Assembly (NCBI RefSeq): GCF_035594035.1
Contig: NZ_CP141588.1
Coordinates: 124,001 to 188,000, forward strand
Origin: Sphingomonas sp. LY54
GTDB lineage: Bacteria > Pseudomonadota > Alphaproteobacteria > Sphingomonadales > Sphingomonadaceae
DNA length: 64,000 bases
Direction of reading: 5' to 3'
Part shown: positions 1-8,225 of the stretch, in pieces
How the letters are laid out: every line of letters begins with the position of its first letter
Numbering within the stretch: position 1 is the first letter of the stretch
Notes under the pieces: model-generated
What the model was told of the DNA's origin: nothing
Databases searched by the model: none
Seen by the model: the letters and a program-made list of their open reading frames with translations, nothing else
Program-made: the position numbers and the translations under genes

Positions 1-2
1 TG

Positions 3-653
3 GTCGCCGTCATCGGTCTTGGCGGGACCGGAGCCTATCTCCTCGACCTGTTGGTCAAAACGCCAGTGCCCGAGATTCGGGGCTTCGACGGTGACGGGTT
101 TCATGTCCACAACGTATTTCGCTCACCCGGGCGGCTCGACGAAACCGAACTCGGCCTAAAGAAGGCAGACGTCTATCAGGAGCGTTACGAGAATTTCCGG
201 CACGGCCTACGGCTGGAGGCGACCTACATCGACGAAACCTCCGCCGACGCGCTCGCCGGTGTGACGTTCGCGTTCGTGTGCGTCGACAAAGGTTCAGCGC
301 GCGCTGCGATTTTCGAGCTGCTGATCGCAATCGGCATTCCGTTTATCGATGTCGGCATGGGTCTCAAGCGAAAGGACGGGCCACTCAACGGTATGCTGCG
401 GGTGACTCACTACTCGGCGGAGGACGCCCCACAGATGCGCGACCGCCAGCTCGCCGAACTGTCGGATGCCCCCGACAATCTCTATCGCGCCAACATCCAG
501 ATCGGCGAGCTCAACGCGCTCAATGCCTGCCTCGCCCTCATCAGGTACAAACAGCTGCGAGGCTTCTATCGCGAGGAAGAGGCGATCAAGCATCTGTTGT
601 TCGATATTGGCGACCTTCGCATCACCGGGGAGGTCAGCTTTGATGACGTATAG
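3..653 (+). CDS. ThiF/E1-like adenylyltransferase, 5' truncated by the window edge
   Basis: The reading frame is open from base 3, so the start lies before the window; 216 residues are visible. They begin with the ATP-binding glycine motif VAVIGLGGTGAYLLDLL of the ThiF/MoeB/E1 superfamily, whose members adenylate the C-terminus of a ubiquitin-like or sulfur-carrier protein. Later segments (FVCVDKGSARAAIFELL, PFIDVGMGL) fit the rest of the Rossmann-like fold. The stop overlaps the start of a DUF6527-type gene by 11 bases, so the two are translationally coupled. E1-like proteins beside DUF6527 are known from bacterial ubiquitin-like conjugation loci, so an E2, ubiquitin-like or JAB gene may lie upstream; this is inferred. 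The position inside a mobile island suits a defence role. Confidence 0.8.
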   Translation, partial: VAVIGLGGTGAYLLDLLVKTPVPEIRGFDGDGFHVHNVFRSPGRLDETELGLKKADVYQERYENFRHGLRLEATYIDETSADALAGVTFAFVCVDKGSARAAIFELLIAIGIPFIDVGMGLKRKDGPLNGMLRVTHYSAEDAPQMRDRQLAELSDAPDNLYRANIQIGELNALNACLALIRYKQLRGFYREEEAIKHLLFDIGDLRITGEVSFDDV

Positions 654-1047
654 GCTCGCGCGCGTTCGCACTATGCCGGCCCAGCTCGAACCGGGCGTCC
701 TCTATGTTTCAGAGGAGTATGAAACTGCCGCGCATCTGTGCGCATGCGGCTGCCGATCGAAGGTGCGAACGCCGTTGGGGCCGACCGAGTGGTCATTTTT
801 CGAGGCAGCCGAAGGTCCGACGCTAAACCCTTCGATCGGCAATTGGCAGCGGCCGTGCAAGTCACATTATTGGATCATAAACGGTCGCGTCGAATGGTCG
901 ACGCAGTGGTCTTCTGAGCAGATCGCCGCCGGCAGGGCGTGCGAGCAAAGGCGTCGAGAGAGACACTACGCCAATCTAATTCCGAGCGGACACCTGGCTC
1001 GGCTCTGGCGCTGGCTAAAAGGTTTGTGTGGAGACGCGGAAACCTGA
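643..1047 (+). CDS. DUF6527-type small metal-binding protein, partner of the E1-like gene
   Basis: This encodes 134 residues. The core reads LEPGVLYVSEEY, then HLCACGC (Cys33, Cys35, Cys37), PLGPTEW, GPTLNPSIGNW and PCKSHYW (Cys72, His75). The cysteine/histidine pattern suggests one bound zinc. I recognise it as the DUF6527 family, often found next to ThiF/E1-like genes in bacterial ubiquitin-like operons; its biochemical role is not established. The chosen start at 643 overlaps the E1-like stop. A second ATG at 673 (MPAQLEPG) is also possible, because the conserved part begins just after it. The arginine-rich C-terminal tail (about residues 100 to 134) is not conserved-looking. Confidence 0.78.
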   Translation: MTYRLARVRTMPAQLEPGVLYVSEEYETAAHLCACGCRSKVRTPLGPTEWSFFEAAEGPTLNPSIGNWQRPCKSHYWIINGRVEWSTQWSSEQIAAGRACEQRRRERHYANLIPSGHLARLWRWLKGLCGDAET

Positions 1048-1093
1048 TCACCTATGCCAGGCGGGTGCGGAGCAAGTGTCAGGAGGGCAGGCG

Positions 1094-1459
1094 ATGGAAA
1101 CGCACAATTTTGAGCGGTTGAGGGCGCACATCCTGCCGCTGTCCGAATCCACGACATTCGACATCGCCCGCCAGGAGTGGGACCTGATCGGCGTCGAGAT
1201 CAGCGAGGAATTCGACAACTGCCCGTGCGGCCAGGAGATCGAGGAGCATTGCTACATCCGCAACAGGCTCAACGGCAATGCGACCTTTGTCGGTAGCGCC
1301 TGCATCAACCGGTTCATCCAGATCGACACCGGGATTTTATTCGAAGGCCTGAAGCGCATCGCCAAAGACGTTTCGGCGAACGCGAACAACGACCTGATCG
1401 AGCATGCTTCTCGAATGGGGTATCTCTTCGGGGAGGAGGAATACCGGTTCCTGAAGTAG
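1094..1459 (+). CDS. small Cys/His protein, C-terminally truncated by an amber stop
   Basis: A strong ribosome site (AGGAGG, about 1080-1085) precedes the ATG at 1094, so the longer frame opening at 1028 is not needed. The 121-residue product has a putative metal site CPCGQEIEEHC (Cys43, Cys45, His52, Cys53) and a later VGSACI (Cys70). Function is unknown to me; context suggests island cargo. After the TAG at 1457-1459 the same frame continues with protein-like sequence, meets a second TAG at 1490-1492, and ends at a TGA at 1562-1564. That tail includes lysine/arginine-rich stretches such as RKQKINRRILSKMIVQRR, which looks like a genuine but interrupted C-terminus. The gene is therefore probably decaying. 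Confidence 0.6.
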   Translation: METHNFERLRAHILPLSESTTFDIARQEWDLIGVEISEEFDNCPCGQEIEEHCYIRNRLNGNATFVGSACINRFIQIDTGILFEGLKRIAKDVSANANNDLIEHASRMGYLFGEEEYRFLK

Positions 1460-1564
1460 ACGGCGCTCAAGCGGAACCTCTCGCCCGCCTAGGTGGCTCG
1501 GAAGCAGAAGATCAACCGGCGCATCTTGAGCAAGATGATCGTCCAGCGCCGCGCCGCGACGTGA
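1457..1564 (+). pseudogene. interrupted C-terminal tail of the preceding small Cys/His gene
   Basis: These codons continue in frame from the gene ending at 1459, with TAG at 1457-1459 and TAG at 1490-1492 and no frameshift. The translated tail (ALKRNLSPA, then KQKINRRILSKMIVQRR) is far more protein-like than chance. Two point nonsense mutations are the simplest explanation. Read-through or amber recoding is possible but nothing else in the window supports it. Confidence 0.45.
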
Positions 1565-1690
1565 TCAATTCTGGACGTCAGCTACCGGAACGGGCGATCC
1601 GTATGCTGCCTGTCCGCTTACGGCCAGGAAATAGTCGAGGCAATTGCACCGAGTCTGGCTCTTGGCTTGGTATGCAGTTAGCATTGCAGG

Positions 1691-2335
1691 ATGCTGACAA
1701 TTGCCGCCATAATTTTTGCCCTATCAAGCACACCACACGTGCTGAACAAAGCCTTTGGCGTATCGCTTGGTGAGCCAGCGGGAAACATGAGCGAACGAGG
1801 ATTTCGTCGCAATAAATATGGAAACGGCGATAGCTGGGTCAGTACCGACGATTCCTTCTTCGATCGCGTGACGGTGGATGTCTCGAAGTACCAGTCGCTC
1901 GTAGAATCGATCGCAGCGTCCAAGGAATACAAAGAGGGGGGCCGTAGCGCTCGACAGCAAGCGTGTGAGGCAGATCTGGCTACACTTGGAGCCACCATTC
2001 GCTCCAAGTATCCGTCGTTGCGCAAGCCAGCTTGGCTCAAGAGCGAGGATGGCGTTGGTGGGATGCTCGGTTACTACCGCAAGTGGGTGCTCGAAGAGCC
2101 CGTTTCGCTTGAGGCAGATCCATCGCCTGCGCGGATTGTTAGCCTCACATGCTTTGGTCCGAGCGTCTTGGCGAGGGGTGAGGAGCGGGACCGACGCACC
2201 TTCTTATTCGTTATATATCGCATCAGCGAGCTTGAGCGCGCGCCTATCGAAGCTGACTTTCGCGCGAGGGAGCGACAGCGTGAGCGCGACCGCGCACGTG
2301 CACGTGCACTTGGCGTGGACCCAGAAAAACTCTGA
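1691..2335 (+). CDS. hypothetical protein with N-terminal hydrophobic segment
   Basis: This encodes 214 residues that I do not recognise. The N-terminus (MLTIAAIIFALSSTPH) is hydrophobic and resembles a signal peptide or membrane anchor. The middle is mixed polar sequence with tryptophans and two cysteines. The C-terminus (about residues 185 to 210) is very arginine-rich with alternating Arg/Glu, probably a charged helix. GC content is lower than in the chromosomal part, as in the rest of the island. It stands alone between the decayed Cys/His gene and the convergent methyltransferase gene. No clear ribosome site was seen. The 270 bases that follow hold no supported feature. Confidence 0.5.
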   Translation: MLTIAAIIFALSSTPHVLNKAFGVSLGEPAGNMSERGFRRNKYGNGDSWVSTDDSFFDRVTVDVSKYQSLVESIAASKEYKEGGRSARQQACEADLATLGATIRSKYPSLRKPAWLKSEDGVGGMLGYYRKWVLEEPVSLEADPSPARIVSLTCFGPSVLARGEERDRRTFLFVIYRISELERAPIEADFRARERQRERDRARARALGVDPEKL

Positions 2336-2605
2336 CGCGGAATTCCATGACTTAGAAGGCGCAAAACAGCGTCTGGTATGGATGTCTGCAACGCGGCAAT
2401 GCGTGACGCCCAGCGGCGAACCTGTCCATCCCGGAAGCCGCCGTTTATCATGGCGCCTACCTTATGGGGCGGCGGTTAGCCGCTCTTGCCCTCGAAGGCC
2501 CACTCCGGAAGAAAACCTACAGCGGGCGAGAATCTCGCGAGCTCAGCCATTTCCTCCTTGGGTCGTTCGTCACTTGTCACCGCTGGGCCTTCTCATGGAA
2601 CCTTC

Positions 2606-5600
2606 TCACGCGGCGTAACGCCCGTCGCTGAGCCGCCGTGCCATTCCTAGGCCGGCGAGCGCGTCAAGCACGGGGCGGACGCTGACGGCCCGCTTGCCTT
2701 TGAAGCTGCGGGCGATGTCCTGGACCGCGAGTGGGGCTGGCGCAGCGGCGAGGATAGATTGCACAGCGCCGACCTGCTCCGGCAAATTTTTCGGCCACGG
2801 TATAACGTTGCTGACCGGCACGACTGGCCCCTCGCCGAGGTCGAGCGTCGCCGCAACCGGCGCCGTATGACCCGAGACTTGGAATTCGGGACGCAGGTAG
2901 CGGATCAGCCCGCGCGCCTCCTCAGCCTCTCTTTCTTTGTTGAGCGCGACCAGACGGGCGAGGATCGTCTCCTCGTCAAGTGTGCCGGCGCGATGCTCCT
3001 CGCCCCAGCCGTAGGCTTCGGCGACACCCTCATCGATCGCATTGTGATGCTGGCGTATCAGGGTGACGAGGCCCCGATCGTGGATGTCGCGTTCTATGGG
3101 CGAGAGCACCCGGCCCGCACGAAGGGCTTCGAGCACGTTGTAAAGCTTCGTAAGGGTCAGGTCGGGCTGCTTAGAGAGAACGTTCTTCCGCAGATCTTCC
3201 AGTGCCTCGGCTGTCGATGCAATCTGATCTCTCCTGCCTTCATCGACGTCGCCTGGAAACGGGAAGGCATCAAAGCATCGCGACTTATTATATCTCGGGT
3301 GATTGCCGATGCCTCGCCTCGTGCCTGCGCGGATAGACCATATGGAGTGGTACTTTGAGGACAGTACGCCGAGGATGTAAGGGTCAGATGAGGCGATCAT
3401 CACGACGCTACTATCGCCACCGGTGCCTGAGGGCAGGAACTTAAATATTCTATGCTTAGATGTGATCGGTGTTGCGATGAGTCGCGGTAGACCCTGCAGG
3501 GCGGCCCTGAATGGCCCTAAGGCTTCACCGAAAATCCACCAGTTCCTTCGCCGGATCGGACGAGGATTGACGTCGCGTTCAGGCTTAACGTTTATTAGAA
3601 GGTGCTGGTAAGCGGCTTTGAAACGGCTGGCCAGTTCAGTTTCAGTAAGGCCGTAGAAGTCGAGCATCCACAGACGCCTAGGTGCCTGAGTCATGTCGAT
3701 CCCATTCACGTACGGCCTGACAAAACGGTTGAGCTCAGGATCGGCGGCGATCAGCGCGGCGGCCTCCACGGAAGAGATAGAAAAGCCACGACCATTGAAC
3801 TGAAAGCCGACCTGCCCGAGCCCTCGATTGGAGCGTAGCAGTGCTGCCCCTCTTACGTTCGGTCCGATAGTAAGACTTGGAAGTATGTATCCCTTCCTTC
3901 TGATGAATTCAGCGGAGTCGCTAGCGTGCTGCTCTCCGCGAACGAACGATAAGACGTCAAGCTGCCCGTCGTGAACTCCAGCTCGAGCACACGTCATAGA
4001 GATTCGAACAGATGCGCCGTCCATGTTGTCCACCCAAGGATGGTCAGGAACAGCGTATATGACTGAGAGGGCATCGTCGCTGTAAAGATGGTCCGATAAG
4101 ACAGCCGAATTGAACGGTGAGGTTATCTGCGAAGTCGTGATAAGTCCAAACTGCGTCAGATTACCGGTTGTAAGTAGGTTGGCGCTTACGTGCCACCAGT
4201 ACATGACGAGATCACAGTTTTCGCTTATTGCGTATGACGCTCTCAAAGCATCTACGTATCGCTCGCCTAAGCGAACGCGCATTTCTCTCTTGCCGATGAA
4301 GGGTGGGTTGCCAATAATGAAGTCCGCCTTAGGCCAAGCCGCCGCACGCGGGTTGACGTATCGGTAAACCTCCACCCGCGCCGTCTCATCTGGCACCTGT
4401 TTTCCGGTTACGGGGTGTGGCTTCATCGTCTCGCCGTCCCATCGAGTGACCGGCGCACCTTGCTCGTCGCGCTCAAGCACGCGCTCGTCCCATTCGATCA
4501 GCGCATCCCGATTTTCGATTGTTCGAATGTCACGCAGGATTGGCTCAGGTGGGGCGCGGCCCTTGCCGTTCACGCGGAAATGCCACTGCAGGTAGCCGAT
4601 CCACAGCACCAGTTGCGCGATCGCAGCGGCGCGCGGATTGATCTCAATGCCGAGAAAGTTCTCCGGCGTGATCGTGTGACCGGTCAGCTCGGCGAGATAC
4701 TGGTGGTCGCCGAGGTCGACTAGCAAGTCGAGCACCTCGCCTTCAAGCTCCTTCATCCGCGCCATCGCGACATAGAGGAAGTTCCCGGTGCCGCAGGCGG
4801 GATCGAGCACGCGCGTTTGCGCGAGCTTGGTGTGGAATGTCTCCACTGTCCGCCGTGCCTCGTCGACCTTGCCTTGGTCGATCAGTTCGGACGCTGCGAC
4901 GCGCACGCCGGCCCAATCGGTGCGCAGCGGCTCGAGGATCGTCGGCCCAACCAGGCGCTCGACGTAGGCGCGCGGCGTATAGTGGGCGCCCAGCTTCGCG
5001 CGCTCCTTCGGGTTAAGCGCCCGCTCCAGCAACGTGCCGAAGATGGCGGGCTCGACCTCGGTCCATCGATGCTCGGCTGCCTGGACTAGGACATCCAATT
5101 CCTCGGCGTGCAGCGGTATGGCGGTACGGTCCTTGAACAGATAGCCGTTGAAGCGCTTGAGCGGCACGCCAAGCGCAGGCGAAAAGTCGCCGGCATCCAT
5201 CGCCGCCCACAAAGCGCTGAGCTGGTGCTCGAGATGCTCCGGCGCCGCGCATTGTTTCTTGAGCAAGTTGGTGAAGCTCTTCGCCGGTATCAGATTGCTA
5301 TCCTCGGCGAACATCGTGAACAGCAGGCGCATCAAAAAGTTGCCGGTCCGTTCAGCTGAATGGCCACGCCGCTCCAGCCGCCGAGCGACGGTGGCGAGCA
5401 GGTCCGCAATATCGCGCGTCACCCGCGTTGAGCGGACGCTCGGATCGAGGCTCCCCGGCGCCTCCCAGATCGCCGTCAGCCTTTCGCGGACCTCGGGGTC
5501 GCGCAAGTCGTCGAGCATGATTCGGTAGCGTGAGCGGTCGGGAAACTGCGCGTAGGCCTTTCCCGTTCCTGAAAAGTCGGCATAGACCTCGATGCAGTAG

Positions 5601-6079
5601 CCGATGTCCACGACGAGCACGAACGGCGGCCATCCGTGGTCCGCCGGTAGCGCCTTTGCATAACGCTCGGCTTGACCCTTCGCCTGCACCATCGCCTTAG
5701 CCCAGGCCGGCGTCCCACGGCGGGCGGTACCGCGCTTCAGGCGCGCCGATGCGGATTGGCCGAATAGGTCGAAGTCGTCCTCGCCCCGCGCAGCGGCCGC
5801 GCGGTCGGCTTCGCTTCCCTGCTTCGCCTCGACGATGAAGGCGCCCTTCTTGTAGCAGTCGATCCTGCCGAAGCTGACGGTGCCGTCGCCATTGTCTTGG
5901 AATACCCGACGTTCGAACACATAATCGTTCTGCGCATCGTCAGTGCGGCTGCCGTGCGGCGCCTCGACACCGATCAGCCCGCACAGGCCGTTGATGAAGC
6001 TCTGCGTATTCGCGAGCTCCGATCCACCCGTATCGCGCCATTGCGCAATGAAGCGTTCCACGTCGGAAGTGTCCCCCAT
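2606..6079 (-). CDS. MmeI-like (type IIL/IIG) fused restriction endonuclease-adenine methyltransferase
   Basis: At 1157 residues this is a single-chain restriction-modification enzyme. The N-terminus (about residues 70 to 85) carries a PD-(D/E)xK-like nuclease signature, RIDCYKKGAFIVEAKQ. Next is a gamma-class N6-adenine methyltransferase domain: the SAM motif VLDPACGTGNFLY near residue 426 and catalytic NPPF near residue 590. The target-recognition region follows (about 620 to 930), then a C-terminal helical domain. Such enzymes both cut DNA and methylate it through one recognition domain. Bases about 3280 to 4350, covering the recognition region, are clearly lower in GC than either flank, suggesting domain exchange. 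A small HTH gene at 6690 and repeats at 6092-6180 may control it. Exact recognition sequence cannot be read from the protein. Confidence 0.85.
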   Translation of the reverse strand: MGDTSDVERFIAQWRDTGGSELANTQSFINGLCGLIGVEAPHGSRTDDAQNDYVFERRVFQDNGDGTVSFGRIDCYKKGAFIVEAKQGSEADRAAAARGEDDFDLFGQSASARLKRGTARRGTPAWAKAMVQAKGQAERYAKALPADHGWPPFVLVVDIGYCIEVYADFSGTGKAYAQFPDRSRYRIMLDDLRDPEVRERLTAIWEAPGSLDPSVRSTRVTRDIADLLATVARRLERRGHSAERTGNFLMRLLFTMFAEDSNLIPAKSFTNLLKKQCAAPEHLEHQLSALWAAMDAGDFSPALGVPLKRFNGYLFKDRTAIPLHAEELDVLVQAAEHRWTEVEPAIFGTLLERALNPKERAKLGAHYTPRAYVERLVGPTILEPLRTDWAGVRVAASELIDQGKVDEARRTVETFHTKLAQTRVLDPACGTGNFLYVAMARMKELEGEVLDLLVDLGDHQYLAELTGHTITPENFLGIEINPRAAAIAQLVLWIGYLQWHFRVNGKGRAPPEPILRDIRTIENRDALIEWDERVLERDEQGAPVTRWDGETMKPHPVTGKQVPDETARVEVYRYVNPRAAAWPKADFIIGNPPFIGKREMRVRLGERYVDALRASYAISENCDLVMYWWHVSANLLTTGNLTQFGLITTSQITSPFNSAVLSDHLYSDDALSVIYAVPDHPWVDNMDGASVRISMTCARAGVHDGQLDVLSFVRGEQHASDSAEFIRRKGYILPSLTIGPNVRGAALLRSNRGLGQVGFQFNGRGFSISSVEAAALIAADPELNRFVRPYVNGIDMTQAPRRLWMLDFYGLTETELASRFKAAYQHLLINVKPERDVNPRPIRRRNWWIFGEALGPFRAALQGLPRLIATPITSKHRIFKFLPSGTGGDSSVVMIASSDPYILGVLSSKYHSIWSIRAGTRRGIGNHPRYNKSRCFDAFPFPGDVDEGRRDQIASTAEALEDLRKNVLSKQPDLTLTKLYNVLEALRAGRVLSPIERDIHDRGLVTLIRQHHNAIDEGVAEAYGWGEEHRAGTLDEETILARLVALNKEREAEEARGLIRYLRPEFQVSGHTAPVAATLDLGEGPVVPVSNVIPWPKNLPEQVGAVQSILAAAPAPLAVQDIARSFKGKRAVSVRPVLDALAGLGMARRLSDGRYAA

Positions 6080-6091
6080 GCTCTTACATTA

Positions 6092-6180
6092 AGGCGCCGG
6101 GAGCGGGTCGCAAGGCCCGTAAATTGGCCTTCGCCGGAGCAGGTCTCCTGCACGATGCCGGGAGGCGCCGGGAGCGGGTC
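6092..6180. repeat. 18-bp direct repeat pair flanking an inverted repeat, upstream of the MmeI-like gene
   Basis: AGGCGCCGGGAGCGGGTC occurs at 6092-6109 and again, identical, at 6163-6180 (71-base period). Between them lies the inverted repeat AAGGCC (6112-6117) and GGCCTT (6126-6131). The block begins 12 bases before the methyltransferase start codon (6079, minus strand), where promoter or operator elements would lie. It may be the binding site of the small HTH protein encoded at 6690; this is inference from position. Confidence 0.55.
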
Positions 6181-6270
6181 AGCCTGGCTAGTTCGATCGG
6201 TCTGGTATCGTGCGGCCCTATTCAGGTCGTAGTGGGTTCCCTTCTCGAACAGATGCGGTGGATATTACTG

Positions 6271-6573
6271 TCAGTCACGCGGCGCGGCTCGTGCCGCTAA
6301 TTGTCCATTCGCCTCGCTTGGGTCAGTCGATGAATACTCTCCCTGCTTGCGAAGAAAGGTAACCGATGGTCGTTGAGGATTGACCGATATGATCTCCACG
6401 GGTGACCCGTCCGGCGTACAGATCTCGAGTTCACCGGACTTCCCCAGCGGCGTGAAATAAAGGTTTATACCCCGCACCCGCTCCACGCCGCATGTGCTCA
6501 GCTGACCGCAGACGTGCCGTAGCTCCGCCTCGAGCTGCTCGAAGGTGACTTCTCCCCGCATGGTTACTCGCAT
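6271..6573 (-). CDS. hypothetical 100-aa protein
   Basis: The product (MRVTMRGEVTFEQLEAEL at the start, then RVRGINLYFTPLGKSGELEI) has the alternating pattern of a small alpha/beta protein. I vaguely recognise similar short proteins from sphingomonad islands but cannot name a family or function. The start could be 6573 or the in-frame ATG four codons later. It lies divergent to the HTH gene at 6690 and upstream of the methyltransferase gene on the same strand, separated by about 190 bases that contain the direct repeats. Confidence 0.45.
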   Translation of the reverse strand: MRVTMRGEVTFEQLEAELRHVCGQLSTCGVERVRGINLYFTPLGKSGELEICTPDGSPVEIISVNPQRPSVTFLRKQGEYSSTDPSEANGQLAARAAPRD

Positions 6574-6689
6574 GGCGTCTCGTTCGAAGATGCAGACCCG
6601 GTCCGCTCCGGGGCCGTCCCCAAAATGGGGACACTCGTAGGACTCCTATACTGACTTAACCTCGGGATCAATCTGGGGTGGCGTGACGT

Positions 6690-6947
6690 ATGGGACGGGG
6701 TTGGATCGATTCCGCCGCTTACCGAGCTGCTGTCGGAGTCATCACAATCGAACGAACATCGCTGGAGGTGTCGCAGCGGGAGCTCGCACGACGCCTCGGC
6801 AAACCACCCTCGTTTGTGAACAAGATCGAGCTGCTGGAACGCCGCCTTGATATCGTCGAGCTCATAGCAGTCGCGCGAGCGCTTGGCGTGAAGCCCGAGG
6901 CGCTCTTCGGAAAAATTCTCGAGGCTATCCCGAGCGACGATCACTGA
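6690..6947 (+). CDS. small XRE-type helix-turn-helix regulator
   Basis: The 85-residue protein is almost entirely an HTH_3/XRE domain. The helices are read from SQRELARRLGKPPSFVNKIE (about residues 28 to 47), followed by LIAVARALGVKPEALF. Its size matches controller (C) proteins of restriction-modification systems, which delay expression of the nuclease activity; here it would act on the fused MmeI-like gene encoded divergently. Other XRE regulators look similar, so the link rests on proximity. The start ATG at 6690 is followed by about 20 extra residues before the HTH; an internal start is possible. Confidence 0.72.
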   Translation: MGRGWIDSAAYRAAVGVITIERTSLEVSQRELARRLGKPPSFVNKIELLERRLDIVELIAVARALGVKPEALFGKILEAIPSDDH

Positions 6948-7107
6948 TCGGGAGCTGCTAGGGAGAACCGGCTGCCAGTGCGGGTACCATGCGCGAGTGC
7001 GCCAGCCTTATGAAGTGGGTCTTCATTCTCTTAGGGAGAGGCAATCAAATTCTTCTAAAACCACACCCGTTCTTGCTATGTTCCGCGAATCAAGCTAGTG
7101 CGTCCGG

Positions 7108-8184
7108 ATGGCTTGTATGAAGGGAGCACGCGGTCGGGGCGCCACAGAAAATCATCTAAGTTCGCGTTTTGATGATACGATTAGGATATCCGACGGTGAT
7201 TGGCTTGATGGGCAAGAGGCCGTGGATGGCGCTCAATCACAAACTAGGACCGAAGTCACGCCGGAGGTAGCAAAGTCGGCGATTACCTTCAATCGATCCC
7301 CAGACATACCATTTGACCGATCAATAAATGCATTCCGAGGGTGCGAGCACGGGTGTATATACTGCTTTGCGCGTCCAACACATGCCTACCACAACTTGTC
7401 GCCCGGGCTAGACTTCGAGACTAAACTCTTCGTGAAGGAAAACGTAGCGGAGGTTCTTCGTGATGAGCTGGCGAGGCCAAGTTATCATGTCTCACCAATC
7501 GCGTTGGGCACAAATACTGATCCATACCAACCGATCGAGCGGAGGTACGAGTTAACTCGCCGGATATTAGAGGTTCTTTCTGATCATGATCATCCGGTAA
7601 CGATCACTACTAAGTCGGCGGCGGTTACGCGAGATCTTGACATATTAGGGCCCATGGCAGCGAAGAATCTCGTGACGGTCGTCCTCTCAATTACAACCTT
7701 GGACGCGGCGCTCGCGCGAAAGTTAGAGCCGAGAGCATCTGCACCAGCAAAGCGCATCGAAGCGATCGGCAAGCTGGCCGATAGCGGGGTTCAAACTCAT
7801 GTCGGGGTCTCCCCGGTGATCCCCGGCATTACCGATCATGAGATTGAGCGGATTATAGAAGCGGCGGCAGCCGCTGGGGCTACTGGAGCGTTCTCTCTGA
7901 TGGTCCGACTCCCTCATGAGGTCAGCCCTCTGTTCCGAGCCTGGCTTGCAAAGCATTATCCGGAGCGGCTGCAGAAGGTGATGCATCTCATAAATGATAG
8001 TCGGGGTGGTCGCGACAACGATCCAAACTTCTTTTCCAGAATGTCGCCAACTGGCCCTTATGCCGAACTCCTTCGGAGCCGCTTTCTGCTGGCTTGTAAG
8101 CGATCCGGGCTGGTACACGACCGAATGAGGCTCAGAACAGACCTGTTTCAGAGGCCATCTGCCGCCCAACTTCGGTTGTTGTGA
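7108..8184 (+). CDS. PA0069-family radical SAM protein, island-borne complete copy
   Basis: The 358-residue product has the radical SAM cluster motif RGCEHGCIYCFARP (about residues 80 to 93), with three cysteines in CxxxCxxC spacing to bind a [4Fe-4S] cluster and S-adenosylmethionine. It is of the SPL/PA0069-type branch, whose exact reaction is not established. N-terminal sequence GRGATENH and DGDWLDGQEA matches the first 80 codons of the chromosomal copy broken at 14409-14652. The gene is visibly AT-richer than the chromosome, so it came with the island rather than by local duplication. It probably supplies the function lost when the island inserted. Starts at 7108 or 7117 are both possible. 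Confidence 0.9.
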   Translation: MACMKGARGRGATENHLSSRFDDTIRISDGDWLDGQEAVDGAQSQTRTEVTPEVAKSAITFNRSPDIPFDRSINAFRGCEHGCIYCFARPTHAYHNLSPGLDFETKLFVKENVAEVLRDELARPSYHVSPIALGTNTDPYQPIERRYELTRRILEVLSDHDHPVTITTKSAAVTRDLDILGPMAAKNLVTVVLSITTLDAALARKLEPRASAPAKRIEAIGKLADSGVQTHVGVSPVIPGITDHEIERIIEAAAAAGATGAFSLMVRLPHEVSPLFRAWLAKHYPERLQKVMHLINDSRGGRDNDPNFFSRMSPTGPYAELLRSRFLLACKRSGLVHDRMRLRTDLFQRPSAAQLRLL

Positions 8185-8225
8185 GGTGAGCGAGGCCGAG
8201 AGGAATGGTTTTGGTAGTGAACAAT

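Noticed and set aside
1561..1773. 70-codon plus-strand frame between island genes
   Set aside because: No ribosome site, no protein-like pattern, and it overlaps the start of the better-supported gene at 1691.
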